DNA of 64,000 nt, taken from NCBI GenBank assembly GCA_950022655.1, contig OX465592.1, positions 5,612,044 to 5,676,043 of the forward strand, given 5' to 3'. The translations under genes were made by a program, and so were the position numbers. Shown here piece after piece: positions 1-11,306 of the stretch (position 1 is its first letter; every line of letters starts with the position of its first letter). Source of the DNA: Alentia gelatinosa. Its lineage: Eukaryota > Annelida > Polychaeta > Phyllodocida > Polynoidae. The notes beneath the pieces were generated by a model. That model had not been told where the DNA came from. It was given only the letters and a program-made list of their open reading frames with translations, and did no database searches.

Positions 1-222
1 ATATACGATCCTAGATTATTATACGGGCCTATACAGAAAATGGTCTACATATACGGTCCTAGATTATTAAACGGGCCTATACAGAAAATGGTCTACATAT
101 ACGATCCTAGATTATTATACGGGCCTATACAGAAAATGGTCTACATATACGGTCCTAGATTACTAAACGGGCCTATACAGAAAATGGTCTTTATGTAGGA
201 TCCTAGATTATTAAACGGGCCC
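1..222 (+). repeat. 48-bp tandem array made of a MITE terminus
   Basis: Four full copies start at 1, 49, 97 and 145, plus a partial one. Each contains ATATACGATCCTAGATTATT, then ACGGGCC and CAGAAAATGGTCTAC. The unit matches one end of the element at 2831-3053, 36292-36512 and 37465-37735, so the array grew from that transposon end. The array may continue left of the window. Confidence 0.9.
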
Positions 223-494
223 CTGGTTCAGAGGGGCTGTGCTCAAGTGCTGGTCAGCACCTGGCGCTCACTCCTTGTGTGTCATCTTCCTGTCATCGAT
301 CTCGTCTGCCCGTGATGTGATTCTGACGGTTACTATGGTGAAAAACAGCGAAATACCACCAAAACAAACACTCCAGTACATCATCTATGTAGTCCTCAGC
401 CCAAACGTCAACATCTCATTCAACCAGCAATGTAACCGCTCACTCAATCACCAATATTTACAATGTAATAGCTTACTCAATTACCAATATTTTG

Positions 495-740
495 GTGCAC
501 CCCTCTCATAAGATCTCGCACTCTCTAGGTCGTATTCTGTACTCCCACTGCGCTCTATAGGAGCAGAATTCTTAACGAACTAGGCTTAGAGCCTTGAGAA
601 TCCACTAATCTGCCTCCCGTGCTAAAGACGTACATCAATGCAACTCAAAGATTCGTATAATCTCAATGATGACACCTAGTGGGAATACTGTATGCCAGTG
701 GATTTTCAAGGCTCTAAGCCCAGTTTGCTAAGAATTCGAC
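495..740. mobile_element. foldback element with ~41-bp inverted arms
   Basis: Arms 566-606 and 697-737 pair nearly perfectly (GAATTCTTAACGAACTAGGC against its inverse, with few mismatches). A partial copy in opposite order lies at 23221-23405, just after the Ig-exon array. No coding capacity. Confidence 0.7.
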
Positions 741-759
741 TTCAAGAGTAAATCAAAAT

Positions 760-915
760 ACTTCACAAATCCAGTTAGGAATGTTTAAATTTCCATGTTG
801 ATGTCTTGTCTTCTCTCTGAAATCCTGGCCACTGATTGACTCGTCGATTATGACGTCATCTCACATCACTCTACCACAACCATGGCGTAGTATTGTCACT
901 TTACATGGGTGATCA
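760..915 (-). repeat. dispersed cassette repeat (K type), partial
   Basis: Matches 6676-6910, 8070-8235 and 33817-34080 in reverse: shared blocks are ACTACGCCATGGT, CCAATCAG.GGCCAGGATTTC and CTGGATTT. These cassettes end in variants of GGGGTGAGATAAAT. Confidence 0.65.
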
Positions 916-1562
916 TCACATATCATTTTGAGTCCGTATACTTTGACTCCCTGTACCACAGATATGTATAAAGACGGGGCGTATCAAAAGTTCACCTCCA
1001 TTTTTTCCCAACTTCGGAGTCAACACTCCAGCGGAACGGACAAAAATTAAACTCCCTATACCACAGAGCCTGATGTTATCATCATTTTACCTCAGAATGA
1101 AATATATTTTCCCCTGGTATATGTTTGTCTGTATCACATGGGATCGTTAATACTCGACCATTTCCGCCTGTTTCTAGCTTCAACCATACCATTATTGTAG
1201 ATATCAAATAAGTGTATTTCCCCAAATATCCCCAATGTTAATTCCTGGTTTGATTTACAACAAACCATTTCTATTTTACAAACACATACATTATTTGATA
1301 ATGTGCAAACACGTAGCACACAAGGTCATTTATTCTCCAACTGATTGGTTGAGTTCCGCATGTATTCCATGGAACACCTCAGCAGCCATGATTGTAAGCA
1401 CCAACAACAACTGCCTTGTCGTTGCCTGTGGATTTACGCTGGCCTGGTGCCTACTGGTGTATGCGAACACGGTAAACCGCCGGGTAAACATTACAGCATG
1501 CTGTGGACATGGCATGTTTCTAGCAACGATGCCTTCCCTGCAGGAGTCCCCTACAAACAAGT

Positions 1563-1735
1563 CACTGCCCATTCCATCTTCACGTTTTGTTATATTATTA
1601 TATACCTGTGTGCGAATGTCTATGAAATACTAACCGCTGCTATGGGTGCAGTATAAATAATGTTCGGGCGCACTGCGCCCGTAGTGAATATTCGGGCGCA
1701 CTGTGGTCATAGTGAATTTATCAGATCAATAGGTA
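1563..1735 (+). repeat. dispersed repeat B, with GTTCGGGCGCACTG doublet
   Basis: Includes two copies of TTCGGGCGCACTG separated by about 30 bp. The same segment is inverted at 6225-6425, and shorter relatives lie at 58780-58860 and 61675-61815 (CTGCTAG.GGTGCAGTA). Confidence 0.7.
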
Positions 1736-2010
1736 CTTATAATAAGCATCTAAAATGGCGTTTATCTTGATATTTAGAAAAATTCGGAAATATTCAGAAT
1801 TATATATATTATATATAATACCCATGCTGTATATTTGATAATTATCTACTGCTGCTCCCTGCGCAGTATAAATTGTATAATAAACCCTGTGCAGTACACT
1901 GTTATACTGCACACGTTGAAACATCAGCAGTGTGTGGGCCTTCACGTTGACATATCTTCTATGCCAATATATGGTAAGATTTTATTAATTTTGGGTATAT
2001 GATAAATTTA

Positions 2011-2151
2011 GAACGGCCTACCATGCTTGTACATGCTACAAAACTCCATGGGAATTGATGTTATTTACCAAACTCGGCCTGGGGCCTCGTTCTGTAAAAA
2101 CGACAATTCCCCATCTCGTTTTGTAGCATGTACAGCATGGTCAGGTCGTTC
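2011..2151. mobile_element. foldback element, 34-bp arms
   Basis: GAACGGCCTACCATGCTTGT...CTACAAAAC pairs with GTTTTGTAGCATGTACAGCA...GTCGTTC. Short, non-coding, MITE-like; no second copy seen. Confidence 0.65.
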
Positions 2152-2439
2152 TATGAAATTACGTTTAAAGGCTCACAAATCCACCACGAGGTACAGCATA
2201 GGGTCTTCATATACGATCCTAGATTACTAAACAGGCCCCTGCTCTCAGTATTTTGATACTGGAGACGTTGGTGATAATAATAATCAATTCCACAAGGAAC
2301 ATTTAAAGAAGGAGGACTCATCCCTAGCACCACGCCACACTTTATTTATCACGAGTGCAGCTTAGGGTGTGGTTAGCAACATTGGATACGGCATGGTTAC
2401 AGTTCATCAACCCGACATCCAGCCATAGAGCTACAAACA

Positions 2440-2850
2440 ACAGCCTTCTGCCAAGCCCTGTCTCCACTGTGCGATTCTAGGTACATAGGTACGTCCAGTC
2501 TGAGACTGGGCGTACTTCCAGGATCGCAACTCGGCAAAACGCACAGTGGAGACAGCAAGTTTCCCTCCAGTCTGAGACTGGGCGTACCGGTACACCCAGT
2601 CTCAGACTGGAGGTACCGCAGGTACCCCGGATCGCAAACATTTTTAAATATCAAACATGTTTGATATTTGGTACGCCCAGTCTGAGACTAGGCGTACCCT
2701 ATGTACCTAGAATCGCAAGCCCTCCAGTCGCAAGCGAGGGTGTCTCCACACAGAATCGATGATACCTTGCGATCCGAGGTACATGCGGTACGCCAAACCG
2801 GTACCTCCAGTCTCAGACTGGAGGTACACCTGGGGGCAGTTTCACAATCT
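2440..2850. repeat. cluster of CCAGTCTGAGACTGG palindromes
   Basis: Five palindromic cores of the type CCAGTCTGAGACTGG or CCAGTCTCAGACTGG, most flanked by GGTACGCC or GGTACCTCC, alternate with GGATCGCAA and GCACAGTGGAGACA. A further palindrome, AAATATCAAACATGTTTGAT, lies at about 2645. The region is a nest of hairpins. Confidence 0.8.
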
Positions 2851-3053
2851 AGGATCGTACATGAAGAACCTTATCTGTACCTCGTTCAATGGTTATCGTC
2901 TAATAATATCTAAGTCTGTTGGCTAAGACAGCATTGGCCGTCCATACGGTCGTCCATAAGTGTTGAATGAAATTGACCCGCGTTGTCCCTGGGTCTCTAT
3001 GGTGTACAGAAAAGGGTCTACTTGTACGATCCTGGATTATGAAACTGCCCCCA
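2831..3053. mobile_element. MITE, CTGGGGGCAGTTTC family
   Basis: Inverted termini GGGGGCAGTTTCACAATCTA / ...GATTATGAAACTGCCCCC with internal TGTTGAATGAAATTGACCC. Related copies: 36292-36512, 37465-37735, partials at 10730-10860 and 36600-36690. Its end gave rise to the 1-222 array. Confidence 0.8.
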
Positions 3054-3270
3054 GGATCGCAAGCGCCCTCAGTCGCACAGTGGAGACAGGCCTTAACACT
3101 GCTCACTGCTTATTGGCCAGCCTCGGGTCTTATTAGAGCGTGCTTGTACGCGCCAAATACATCATTTACAGTTTAGAGGGGTCTATATAGACTTTCATTA
3201 GAGCGTGCTTGTACGATCCGAAGGCTCCATAGGCGTAGTATGTAGACTCTGTATTGGGTGGGTGATAAAA

Positions 3271-3690
3271 GACTAGGAGCAAATAGTACGTTCATCATAG
3301 ATGAAGGAGCGTGCAATTATAAATGAATAACAATCAAAAGGTTTGAGTTAGATTTAGCCTATGGATAGTTTTCTGTAACCCACTTGCACCCAATCAACTT
3401 GTCGTTTCTGCAACTGCCTGATTCTACGATCCAAACACATCAAGCACCAGTGGGTCAATGAGCAATTTTGGTCTTGAGTGATTGGTCATGGTCAGCTGGG
3501 CATGCCTCTAAGACCCTGAGACACTGGCTTCCTGCTCTGTTCTCACTATCACAGTGACTAGCACACAGCTAGTGAAGTGATAGTATGTATGCAGTACCCT
3601 GAAGGTATATATATATGGACCCCTGTAACCTCTAGATGATGTATATAGTGAGTTCAAGCACGCTCTGATAAAGCCTGGTATAATTCGTTG
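3271..3690 (+). repeat. dispersed ~410-bp repeat E, copy 1
   Basis: Shares ACTAGGAGCAAATA...AAAAGGTTTGAGTTAGATT...CAAACACATCAAGCACC...TCAAGCACGCTCTGATAAA with 46385-46790 and, inverted, 36690-37085. Ends in GAGCGTGCTTGTAC-like sequence that also occurs just upstream (3135, 3200). Confidence 0.8.
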
Positions 3691-3712
3691 TATAGAGGTT
3701 GTCAATTTAACC

Positions 3713-4008
3713 TGATATTATCGTAAAACTGGATGAGGTTTAATCTTGGCCACCGTATTCCACGACTGGAGTTTGGCAAAGTGACTTTATGAGGCGAAGC
3801 CAAAACTTCAGGATTGGAATGCGGTGGCCAAGATTAAAACGAATCAGGTTTTGATTTTATCCTACCCTATCTCCTCGATTTTGGAATATTACGTGATAAC
3901 AATGCTGTATGCCACTACTGGCATATAAAACTCCGTATGCTAGTCAGCGTGGCATACGGAAACCCAATGTTAAGCCTATGGAGTTTTATATTAGGGGTAG
4001 GATATTAA
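3713..4008 (+). mobile_element. composite foldback: hairpin F plus TCCTACCC cassette
   Basis: A hairpin (AAACTGGATGAGGTTTAATC...TTGGCCACCG against CGGTGGCCAAGATT...AATCAGGTTTT) is followed by the cassette TTTATCCTACCC...TGTTAAGCCTATGG...AGGGGTAGGATA. The second copy is at 18408-18716. Confidence 0.8.
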
Positions 4009-4599
4009 GATGAGACGTCACGAAATGTCATGTGAATGTAGTGATCTCTCGAGTCGTAGGCGAATCTTAATTCATAGCTATGTCGTAGCCGTGCCGGTGC
4101 CATATCGCAAGCGGTGGTTGCCCGGCCTAAGTGTCAATGAGACCCCACTTTATTGTGAGTGTGATTGTCATGTTGGTTCATCCTATTTACTCCAAGCGAT
4201 CAGTGTCAGACAGCCTTCGTAAATGTTGAATGTAAAACGATAGGAATCTAGCGGTGCTCTCAACACAGCTAAGCCACACTGGCGACTAGCATTGAGTTGA
4301 TAATGAAACTAGACTGATCAATAATTCTACACATACATGTATATATAAACCTCGTAATGCGAATCTGATAAAGTAAACGATATATTTGTGGTTATTAATT
4401 TTTAAGAATTTGGGATAGGAAAATTCAGGAACCAATCACAGAAAGATATCTTGTATGTATAATTAATTCAGGAAACATATTATACTGCTTCTATTCATAG
4501 CAGGACTACTGAACCTTTATTGTAAGGACTATATGGAGGTTGCGTCAATAGTCCAAAATATAAACTCTCTAGATGCAACTGGAGTCAATTGTATAACAG

Positions 4600-5290
4600 C
4601 GGTTGCTAGACAATGATCGATGGTTGTGTTGACAGGCGGCCATACACCAAGAGAGGTTTGACGGAGTAATACATGAGCGTCATCCTCTAAGATAAATCAA
4701 TCGCAGGAATTGCCATATTAAAGGATATATCAATAGAGACTAATTTTAGCTCTATAGCTCGAAGGGACAATTTTCCTGTATACAATGGCTTTAAGGCCGT
4801 ATATTATGGAATCGAATCCTTATACCATAGTTATGGAATCTGACAGTTTTTAAACAGTGGGTATTGGTTTACAGAGTCCCCATACATTTTCAATGGGGAT
4901 CTTTTATCATCCATGGTACACAAAGATCCTATTGAAAATGAATAGGGACTCAGCAAACCACGACCCATTATATATAACCTGTCAGACGCCATAACTTTGG
5001 TGTACTAATTCGAAACTGTAGTATACGGCCTCAAAACCATAGCATACGGGAAAATAGTCCCTTTTGCTACAGAACAAAGAAATAGTTCCTATTGTTATAC
5101 CCGTTAATATGGCAATTACTGGGTATAATTTATTCGAAAAGATGGATAATAAATGCAACAAACGATGATTTTGTGGACAGGCGGCTCAGTAAACCACTCG
5201 AGGTGGACTCACTAGCGCTCGCGTAATACTGCGCGTCAGATACTCATTATTTATGGCCGCCTGTCCACAAAACCATCGATTAGTGTCTAT
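4600..5290. mobile_element. nested long foldback, ~690 bp
   Basis: Inner arms about 4705-4900 and 4950-5122 pair (GAATTGCCATATTAA against TTAATATGGCAATT; ATTTTCAATGGGGATCTTT against its inverse). Outer arms are GACAGGCGGCC at 4632 and GGCCGCCTGTCCAC at 5253, and a second small hairpin lies at 5163-5282. Relatives are at 32205-32670. Confidence 0.75.
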
Positions 5291-6108
5291 GTATATAATG
5301 GACAATGAATTTAAAGACACATTTCTGAAAGAACACTGGTTGACCAGTGGTTAAGCTCGCATCTCCATACTTTGTAAAATGATATTAGTTCCTTGGTGGT
5401 AACAGTGACTGTCATCTGATTTAGATTTGAATATCCGGTGCTTTCAATAACGACGGAGATTGACCTTGGCTTGCCCCAAGTGCCATCTGGTGACTTATAT
5501 GAGCACACATACCTCTGACGTATGATAGTTATTGACGTTCTTCATTGACGTCATCATTTGAGTAACATAAGTCAGCTTTAATCAATTTCTGAAATGAGAA
5601 GTGGACTTGAGTAGTTACAACATGGAGGCACATCCAGACAGCAGTGACATGTCTAGATGGTATGTCCGGTTTCATAAGAACTAGACATTAGACTTCGTTT
5701 TGTCCGTTCTTGCTTGCACTGTTGGTGCCGCTTTTCATATCTGTTTAACACTTTTGTCACGAAACTAGTGAAACAGGTCCATGATGTGTAGATTTGTCTA
5801 ATTCTTATGTTTGGGGTCTGAGAATTTGTTACTCACCTTTCAACTATCTATTTGGAGAAAAAAACCACGCAGATCCAAATCTTAGTAATATTGTATTTAT
5901 ATCATTTCCATATCTGTAATTCTGACACGCTGAGAACAATAACAAATTTGCCAAGAACTACTAAGCTAGGGAATCACTCCGTATATCTAATCACAATAAT
6001 CTGATCCAGCTAAACAGGATGACAGAGACATTGTGACACTGTAAGATATAACAAGGTATACCAAAATGGCAAAAGACATCAGTAACAAGAGAAAACGTGG
6101 TTCCGGAG

Positions 6109-6219
6109 CCCGAAGAGATGGCCGTACGAGGTCTTTTGATGCCATAAATACGTCCCGACGCTGCAGGCGGAGGGACGTATTTATGGAATCAAAAGACCAA
6201 GAATGGCATCCCTTCGGCC
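6109..6219. mobile_element. short perfect hairpin around CTGCAG
   Basis: GGTCTTTTGATGCCATAAAT...ACGTCCC (6130-6156) pairs with GGGACGTATTTATGGAATCA...AAGACC (6172-6198); outer GCCCGAAGAGATGGCC pairs with GGCATCCCTTCGGCC. Both strands read as short ORFs only because of the symmetry. Confidence 0.7.
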
Positions 6220-6224
6220 TCATT

Positions 6225-6425
6225 CACTACGTTTTGTTATTATCACATACCTATATATCAAGAAAAACGCCTTTTTGTATACTTTTTTTATGTACCTATT
6301 AACCTGATACATTCATTATGGCCACAGTGCGCCCGAATATTCACTACGGGCACAGTGCGCCCGAACTTTATTTATACTACACCTCTAGCACCGGGTAGTA
6401 TTTCATAGACGTTCAGCCATAGGTA
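6225..6425 (-). repeat. dispersed repeat B, inverted copy
   Basis: Reverse complement of 1563-1735 over CAGTGCGCCCGAATATTCAC and the flanking GTAGTATTTCATAGACG. No coding capacity. Confidence 0.7.
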
Positions 6426-6675
6426 TGTAATAATATCAATACCTCACTTTGAGACTACGCAAACTTACCACAATGAAAACTAAGGAAAGTGAACCAAAAC
6501 CAGCAAATGGTAAAACCATCTAAAATTTGAATTATCATCCTTACATGGGCATTGGTACTAGGATTCCATTTCTCGATTTGGATATTTGTTCAGAAGATTA
6601 TCTGGGATAAAGGTATTAGATGATTGGCTTATGTGGTATTTCCCTTGGTAATTGGATTGCTCTATTGGTGTATAC

Positions 6676-7115
6676 TTTATCTCAGCCCTGGTACAAGTTT
6701 AACCATAGGGATAGCATTAAAGAATTATATGCAACGATAACCCACGTAAAGTGACATTACTACGCCATGGTCTTATCAGATAACGTCATAATCGATTGGC
6801 CAATCAGAGGCCAGGATTTCAGAAAGCAGACGAGAGATCATCATGGTGATATATACGTTGCTAAGTGGATTTGCGAGATAATTTGAATTATCCCAAGGTT
6901 TTCAGCACAAAGCCGGTATCCTGTGTGTCATCCATTCCTTTAGTGTCTAAGGGGTGAGATAAATACAGAAAGCAACTCGTTTTGGTCAAAAAAGTCATTC
7001 TCCAACTGGTTTGAATGCTATATGATATTCACTCGGCTGTCGCCTTATTCATATTACTCCGCATTAAACTCGTGGAGATCGACGACTTTGACCAAAACTT
7101 GTTGGTTTCTTCTTT
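6676..7115 (+). mobile_element. composite foldback: K cassette plus hairpin I
   Basis: The cassette runs from TTTATCTCAGCCCTGG to AAGGGGTGAGATAAAT. The hairpin GAAAGCAACTCGTTTTGGTC...AATGCTATATGATATTCACT is closed by GACTTTGACCAAAACTTGTT. The same hairpin recurs at 41870-42112 and 43740-43875. Confidence 0.75.
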
Positions 7116-7469
7116 AGTACATCCTGTTTAATGGGGTATCGCGCCTGATATTCCACCTGTTCAATACTTCATATCGGAGTAGGTTTCAATATCCCATTTA
7201 ATGAGGGCTAACTACAAAACAAATACTGACAACTTGACCTGATTGATGGAGAGCTGATAGCTGGATTAATTAACCAGTTTTACCTCAACCTCTCAGTCTC
7301 CTTCTCCTCGTCTTCCAGGTGCCTCGCAGTGTAAATAACTCCAGCACCTGATACCGTGTGACCCAACACCATCAATCAATCATTTCTGGCTGATATCATG
7401 GTGCAAAACTGCTTTCTGAACTGCGCCAAATCAAATCTGACAAGATTTACTGACTCAACATGATCTCGC

Positions 7470-7590
7470 CCTTTGTACAACTTTAGCCATAGGAATACCG
7501 TTATAATAAGACAACTCAACAATCACTCCTGTAAAGGGATAATACTACGCCATGGTCGTGGTGGAGTGATGCGAAATAATGTCATAATTA
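7470..7590 (+). repeat. K cassette, partial
   Basis: ACTTTAGCCATAGG...ATACTACGCCATGGTCGTGG...GTGATGCGAAATAATGTCATAAT, as in 33817-34080, but cut off before the CCAATCAG block by the next element. Confidence 0.6.
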
Positions 7591-7604
7591 CTTTAGTGTA
7601 TACG

Positions 7605-7995
7605 GGGGGCGAGGTGAATACTTAGTAGAAGCCAAACGAGAGTTAGCCTTGTCAATGTTTATGCCACGATGGGCAGGTCGTGTATTACTACACGAGGCGT
7701 TAGCCGAGTTTAGTGAGTAGCAGACCTGACCTGAGTGGTATGAACATTGACAAGGCTAACTCGAGTTCAGTTTCGTATTTATCCTACCCCATCTCACCGA
7801 TATACAGAGAATATGTGTAATTATCCACGTTAGTAGTTATCAATGCTGCCGGATCTACTTTCGTTATCTCGTCCCTGATTGGTCCGTCTTTTTTATTCAC
7901 CTCGGTGCATAAATAACACTTTATCCAACGCTATGTCAAATAAATTGGGTCAATGTTAAACCTATGGCGTTTTTTATTAGGGGTAGGATAAAGAA
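7605..7995 (+). mobile_element. composite foldback: hairpin H plus TCCTACCCC cassette
   Basis: Hairpin arms GAGAGTTAGCCTTGTCAATG and CATTGACAAGGCTAACTCGA enclose GAGGCGTTAGCCGAG. The cassette TTTATCCTACCCC...TTAGGGGTAGGATAAA follows. An inverted relative is at 21227-21592. Confidence 0.8.
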
Positions 7996-8059
7996 AGCAA
8001 CTCCTTTTGTTCAAAGTCGTTGTTCTCCAAATCGTTTGAATGCTATGTGATATTCACTT

Positions 8060-8235
8060 AGCTGTTGCTAATGATATCATATGCAATTGACCAATCAGTG
8101 GCCAGGATTTCAGAGAGCAGACAAGACATCAACATTGAGATTTATACGTTCTTACTGGATTTGCTAGGTAATTTCAATTATTCTGAGATTGTGATGCTAT
8201 TCTAATGTCCATGAAAGGGGTGAGATAAATCCAGA
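8060..8235 (+). repeat. K cassette with AGGGGTGAGATAAAT end
   Basis: CCAATCAGTGGCCAGGATTT...CTGGATTTGCTAGGTAATTT...GAAAGGGGTGAGATAAATCC, followed directly by the 8272 tandem pair. Confidence 0.7.
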
Positions 8236-8271
8236 ACTGCACTCGAATTGTGAAATAAACAATCCTTCACT

Positions 8272-8493
8272 CGTTTGGATGTGCCACAATCGGTACACGA
8301 TGATGATTGCCGCGCATCCAAATTCGTGGAGTATTGTCTATCTATATATGATTCTCGATCCAGTTCTCTATAAGTCCTACTAACGTTTGGATGTGCCACA
8401 ATCGTCACACAATGACAATTGCGGCACATACAAACTCCTGGAGTATTGTCTATTTATATGATTCTCGATCCAGTTCTATGTCAGTGCTACTAA
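8272..8493 (+). repeat. tandem duplication, ~112-bp unit
   Basis: Units 8272-8383 and 8384-8493 both begin CGTTTGGATGTGCCACAATC and contain TGGAGTATTGTCTAT and ATTCTCGATCCAGTTCT. Each unit holds its own small palindrome around GATTGTGGCACATCC. Confidence 0.85.
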
Positions 8494-9074
8494 TTGGTAA
8501 GTGAAGTACCGGCACAGTATGGTGGTACGGCTCAACTACCACTTGCATAGCAGAGGGTGGTATTTGGAGTATTTTAAGGCATAGGTGTATAGTACGGGAA
8601 GTAGCATACATACTATGATCGTACTGTGTAATTGCATTATATGATTATTCAATCTAAGGGCTGTAGTGAAATAAATATTATGTATATCAGCACCTATAGA
8701 TGCCCAGTTATTTATTTGTATGCACACTTTGTATACATCAAGTCCCTCAAAAGGTGAGCAGATTATACAGGGAGGTATGCTGAGAAAAGTGCAGGTGTTT
8801 TCTAGTAACATGGACTTATTGATCAGTTCCGCCTTATCACACAAATACATGTATTCATACAGGGACTATTTATTTATTTAGTATGGACCATACTTCATCC
8901 CCATAGATAAGATGTATGACGAGTGGGAGACAGACTGCACGTTATCCACAGGAGCTAGTGATGTGTTCAAGTTTTTTTTTCTTTCATAAAAGAAAAGTTT
9001 GATTTCGTTGTATGAATATTGATTTCTCGCTTTCTTCCACTTAAAGTTTATCTACGTTTAACTTGGTAATGTCT

Positions 9075-9472
9075 AAAGTCCAATGTACACCTACCGATTT
9101 CCGAACATTGATATATCTTTGTCAGCAACAAAGGAACGGTACTTTGTCTCAGGCGAGGCATCCAAACGGAGTTGGCGTTAGTCGGTAGATGTGGGGCAGC
9201 TAGGCAAGGGTCACTCAACAATTTGTGAAACACCCCCTTGAGATATTCTTTTGTCGCCAACGAGTTGTCGGCTGATGTTCCTAAATCACTCGCCAAAAGT
9301 TTATCAACATATTGATAAATTACATCGCTGACAACAGGTTATTGGAAATACCCCCTGTTTGGGTGACCAACATGGGTTATGTAATTTGCCTTTGACAAGT
9401 TCATCGACAACTATACAATTTGGGAACTAATCGTTCAACCCTGAATTGGTAGATGTGCATTGGACTTTAGAC
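9075..9472 (+). mobile_element. MITE family M, ~395 bp
   Basis: Inverted termini AAAGTCCAATGTACACCTAC / GGTAGATGTGCATTGGACTTT. Internal blocks (AACAAAGGAACGGTA, AACGAGTTGTCG, AAGTTTATCAACAT) recur in reverse at 59046-59434. No ORF of note. Confidence 0.85.
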
Positions 9473-9886
9473 AAGGTCATCGCTTCAAACATACTTATGG
9501 TCAATATCAGTATTGCTCACCTTTTCAAATAAAAAAGCGATATATGCTACATTTCGCTATTCCTTACTAACTTCCTAGATTCTAACTGCGCTCATAAATT
9601 TGTTTCTTTCCTTTGGCCAGCCATCGTCTTTCGAAAGGTTCACGGTATCTTTTAAAAAAAATCTTCGTAATTCTCAGGTTATGTTTAGTTATATATTGAT
9701 ATTATGTTTCAGTCCATGTTGGTGGTTCTCATATAGCGGCCAATTGTTGTAACCCGGTGTTTACAGATGATTTTTGGCGGAGATTCTTGAATTTAGCTCC
9801 ACCTGACGACTTTCAGCCGAAAATACCTAGAAATCGTCTGGTATAAACGCCAAACGCGTTGCGACTGCAGATCGTCTAATATAATA

Positions 9887-10095
9887 AGGCCCGTTTCCTT
9901 TGGCCGATGAAAATAGTGTAGATTTCTTTAGTTCTCCTAAAAGCCCATTTCCATTTTGCGTCAGCAGTGCTAAAGGTCCACTCCTCTGAGCCCTGTGTGA
10001 AGTATGCAGATCGGTGACGGCCAATTGAAATGGGCCCTTAGGAGAACGCCAAAAAATCTACACCGTTTTCGTTGGCTAATGGAAACGGGCCTTCT
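9887..10095. mobile_element. MITE family N (GTTTCCATTGGCC termini)
   Basis: Termini AGGCCCGTTTCCTTTGGCCG / CTAATGGAAACGGGCCTT, internal GTAGATTT..TTAGTTCTCCTAA and its inverse. Complete relative at 59888-60095; fragments at 16195-16300, 16755-16868, 17105-17280, 34990-35320, 40446-40660 and 40790-40905. Confidence 0.8.
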
Positions 10096-10196
10096 GTCAC
10101 ATTATTCAAGTTGCCAGCATCTGAGGACTATACGTCTAGTGTAAACGCTCGAGGAAACTCTTTGGTCGATGACAACTGTGGCTGATAATACATAAT

Positions 10197-10497
10197 CGAG
10201 CACCACTTGACGATTATTGGCCAGACGATCTACAGTCGCCACGTTTTTAGTCGTCTAGTGTAAACGCCAGGCTAGAGCACCACCTGACAATTATTGGCCA
10301 GACGATCTACTGTCGCCACGTTTTTAGTCGTCTAGTGTAAACGCCGGGTTAGGGCACCACCTGAAGACTATTGGCTAGACGATCTACAGTCGTCACGTTT
10401 TAGTCGTCTTGTGTAAACGCCGGGTTAGAGCGCCACCTGCCGACTATTGGCTAGACGATCTACAGTCGTCACGTTTTAGTCGTCTTGTGTAAACGCC
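10197..10497 (+). repeat. 77-bp tandem repeat, four units
   Basis: Units begin CACCACCTGA at 10201, 10278, 10355 and about 10431 and include CCAGACGATCTACAGTCG and GTCGTCTAGTGTAAACGCC. Each unit holds an inverted pair AGACGA...TCGTCT. Confidence 0.9.
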
Positions 10498-10865
10498 TTT
10501 CGGTAGCATAGATCATTAACATGTCTCATTATGTGGTGGGTAAATACAACAGCTCAGTATAACCCATATGTACGCTAGGGTAACCTAATAGTTAGAGTGG
10601 ATCACGTCCAAGTAATTGCTTTAGATTTGCCCATAGCGTGATAATGCTGGGATCAAAACAATTATGGTAAAAAGTTGTTTTTCTTTTATTGATCGCGAAC
10701 ATGGCCTTGACTTTTCAAAACAGGTTTTTATGGGACTGGGGCATGTTGAATAATGTAGGTACATGAAGACCTTTTTTTTATTTTGTACGTCAAGGAGACC
10801 CAGAGACGATATGGGTGAACTTTATTCAATTATGGATGACCTTATGGACGGCTAAATCTGTCTTA

Positions 10866-11225
10866 TTAACCCTTTAAGGGGGGATGATGCCTTAAGGCAT
10901 CAACTGGCCGGGGGCGGATGATGCCTTAAGGCATCATTTGCTGGAAATTTATGAAATTGTTTTTGAATAGGAAATATTTTAACAATAAACTTGAGATTTG
11001 TACAAAATGTAGGTGTAAAATCATATTTTCGAATTCTAATCTAAGAAATAGAAATATCAAGGATACCAAACTATACCACGTGATAAACCTTTGAATTTTG
11101 AGTTCAGAGGACAATGCGTGAGTTCAGAGGACAAACCGAAAAGCCCGCCTAGAACTGTACATAGTCACTATTAGCCGTCCTCAAGTGTGCAGTTGTGCCA
11201 TAGGCGGCCGTCCTTAAAGGGTTAA
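10866..11225. mobile_element. piggyBac-like MITE (TTAA target, CCCTTTAAGG termini)
   Basis: TTAA at 10866-10869 and 11222-11225 flank perfect inverted termini CCCTTTAAGG / CCTTAAAGGG. TTAA duplication and a CCC start are typical of piggyBac. Inside the left end, the palindrome ATGATGCCTTAAGGCATCA occurs twice, 46 bp apart. 360 bp, no transposase. Confidence 0.8.
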
Positions 11226-11234
11226 AGACCACAA

Positions 11235-11306
11235 GACAGCGACATCTACCACCGATTCTCTCCGATCCGATCGAAGATATTAGTCGGGAACATAACTGTC
11301 GCTGTC
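11235..11306. repeat. short inverted repeat
   Basis: GACAGCGACA pairs with TGTCGCTGTC, with CCGATCCGATCG between them. Non-coding hairpin next to the piggyBac-like MITE. Confidence 0.5.

Noticed and set aside
1235..1656. Overlapping 132-, 103- and 80-codon ORFs
   Set aside because: They overlap on both strands, end in dispersed repeat B and have no recognisable motif.
10197..10497. CRISPR-like array
   Set aside because: Whole 77-bp units are repeated with no unique spacers, and the genome is eukaryotic. The same reasoning excludes the arrays at 22075-23225 and 39337-39657.
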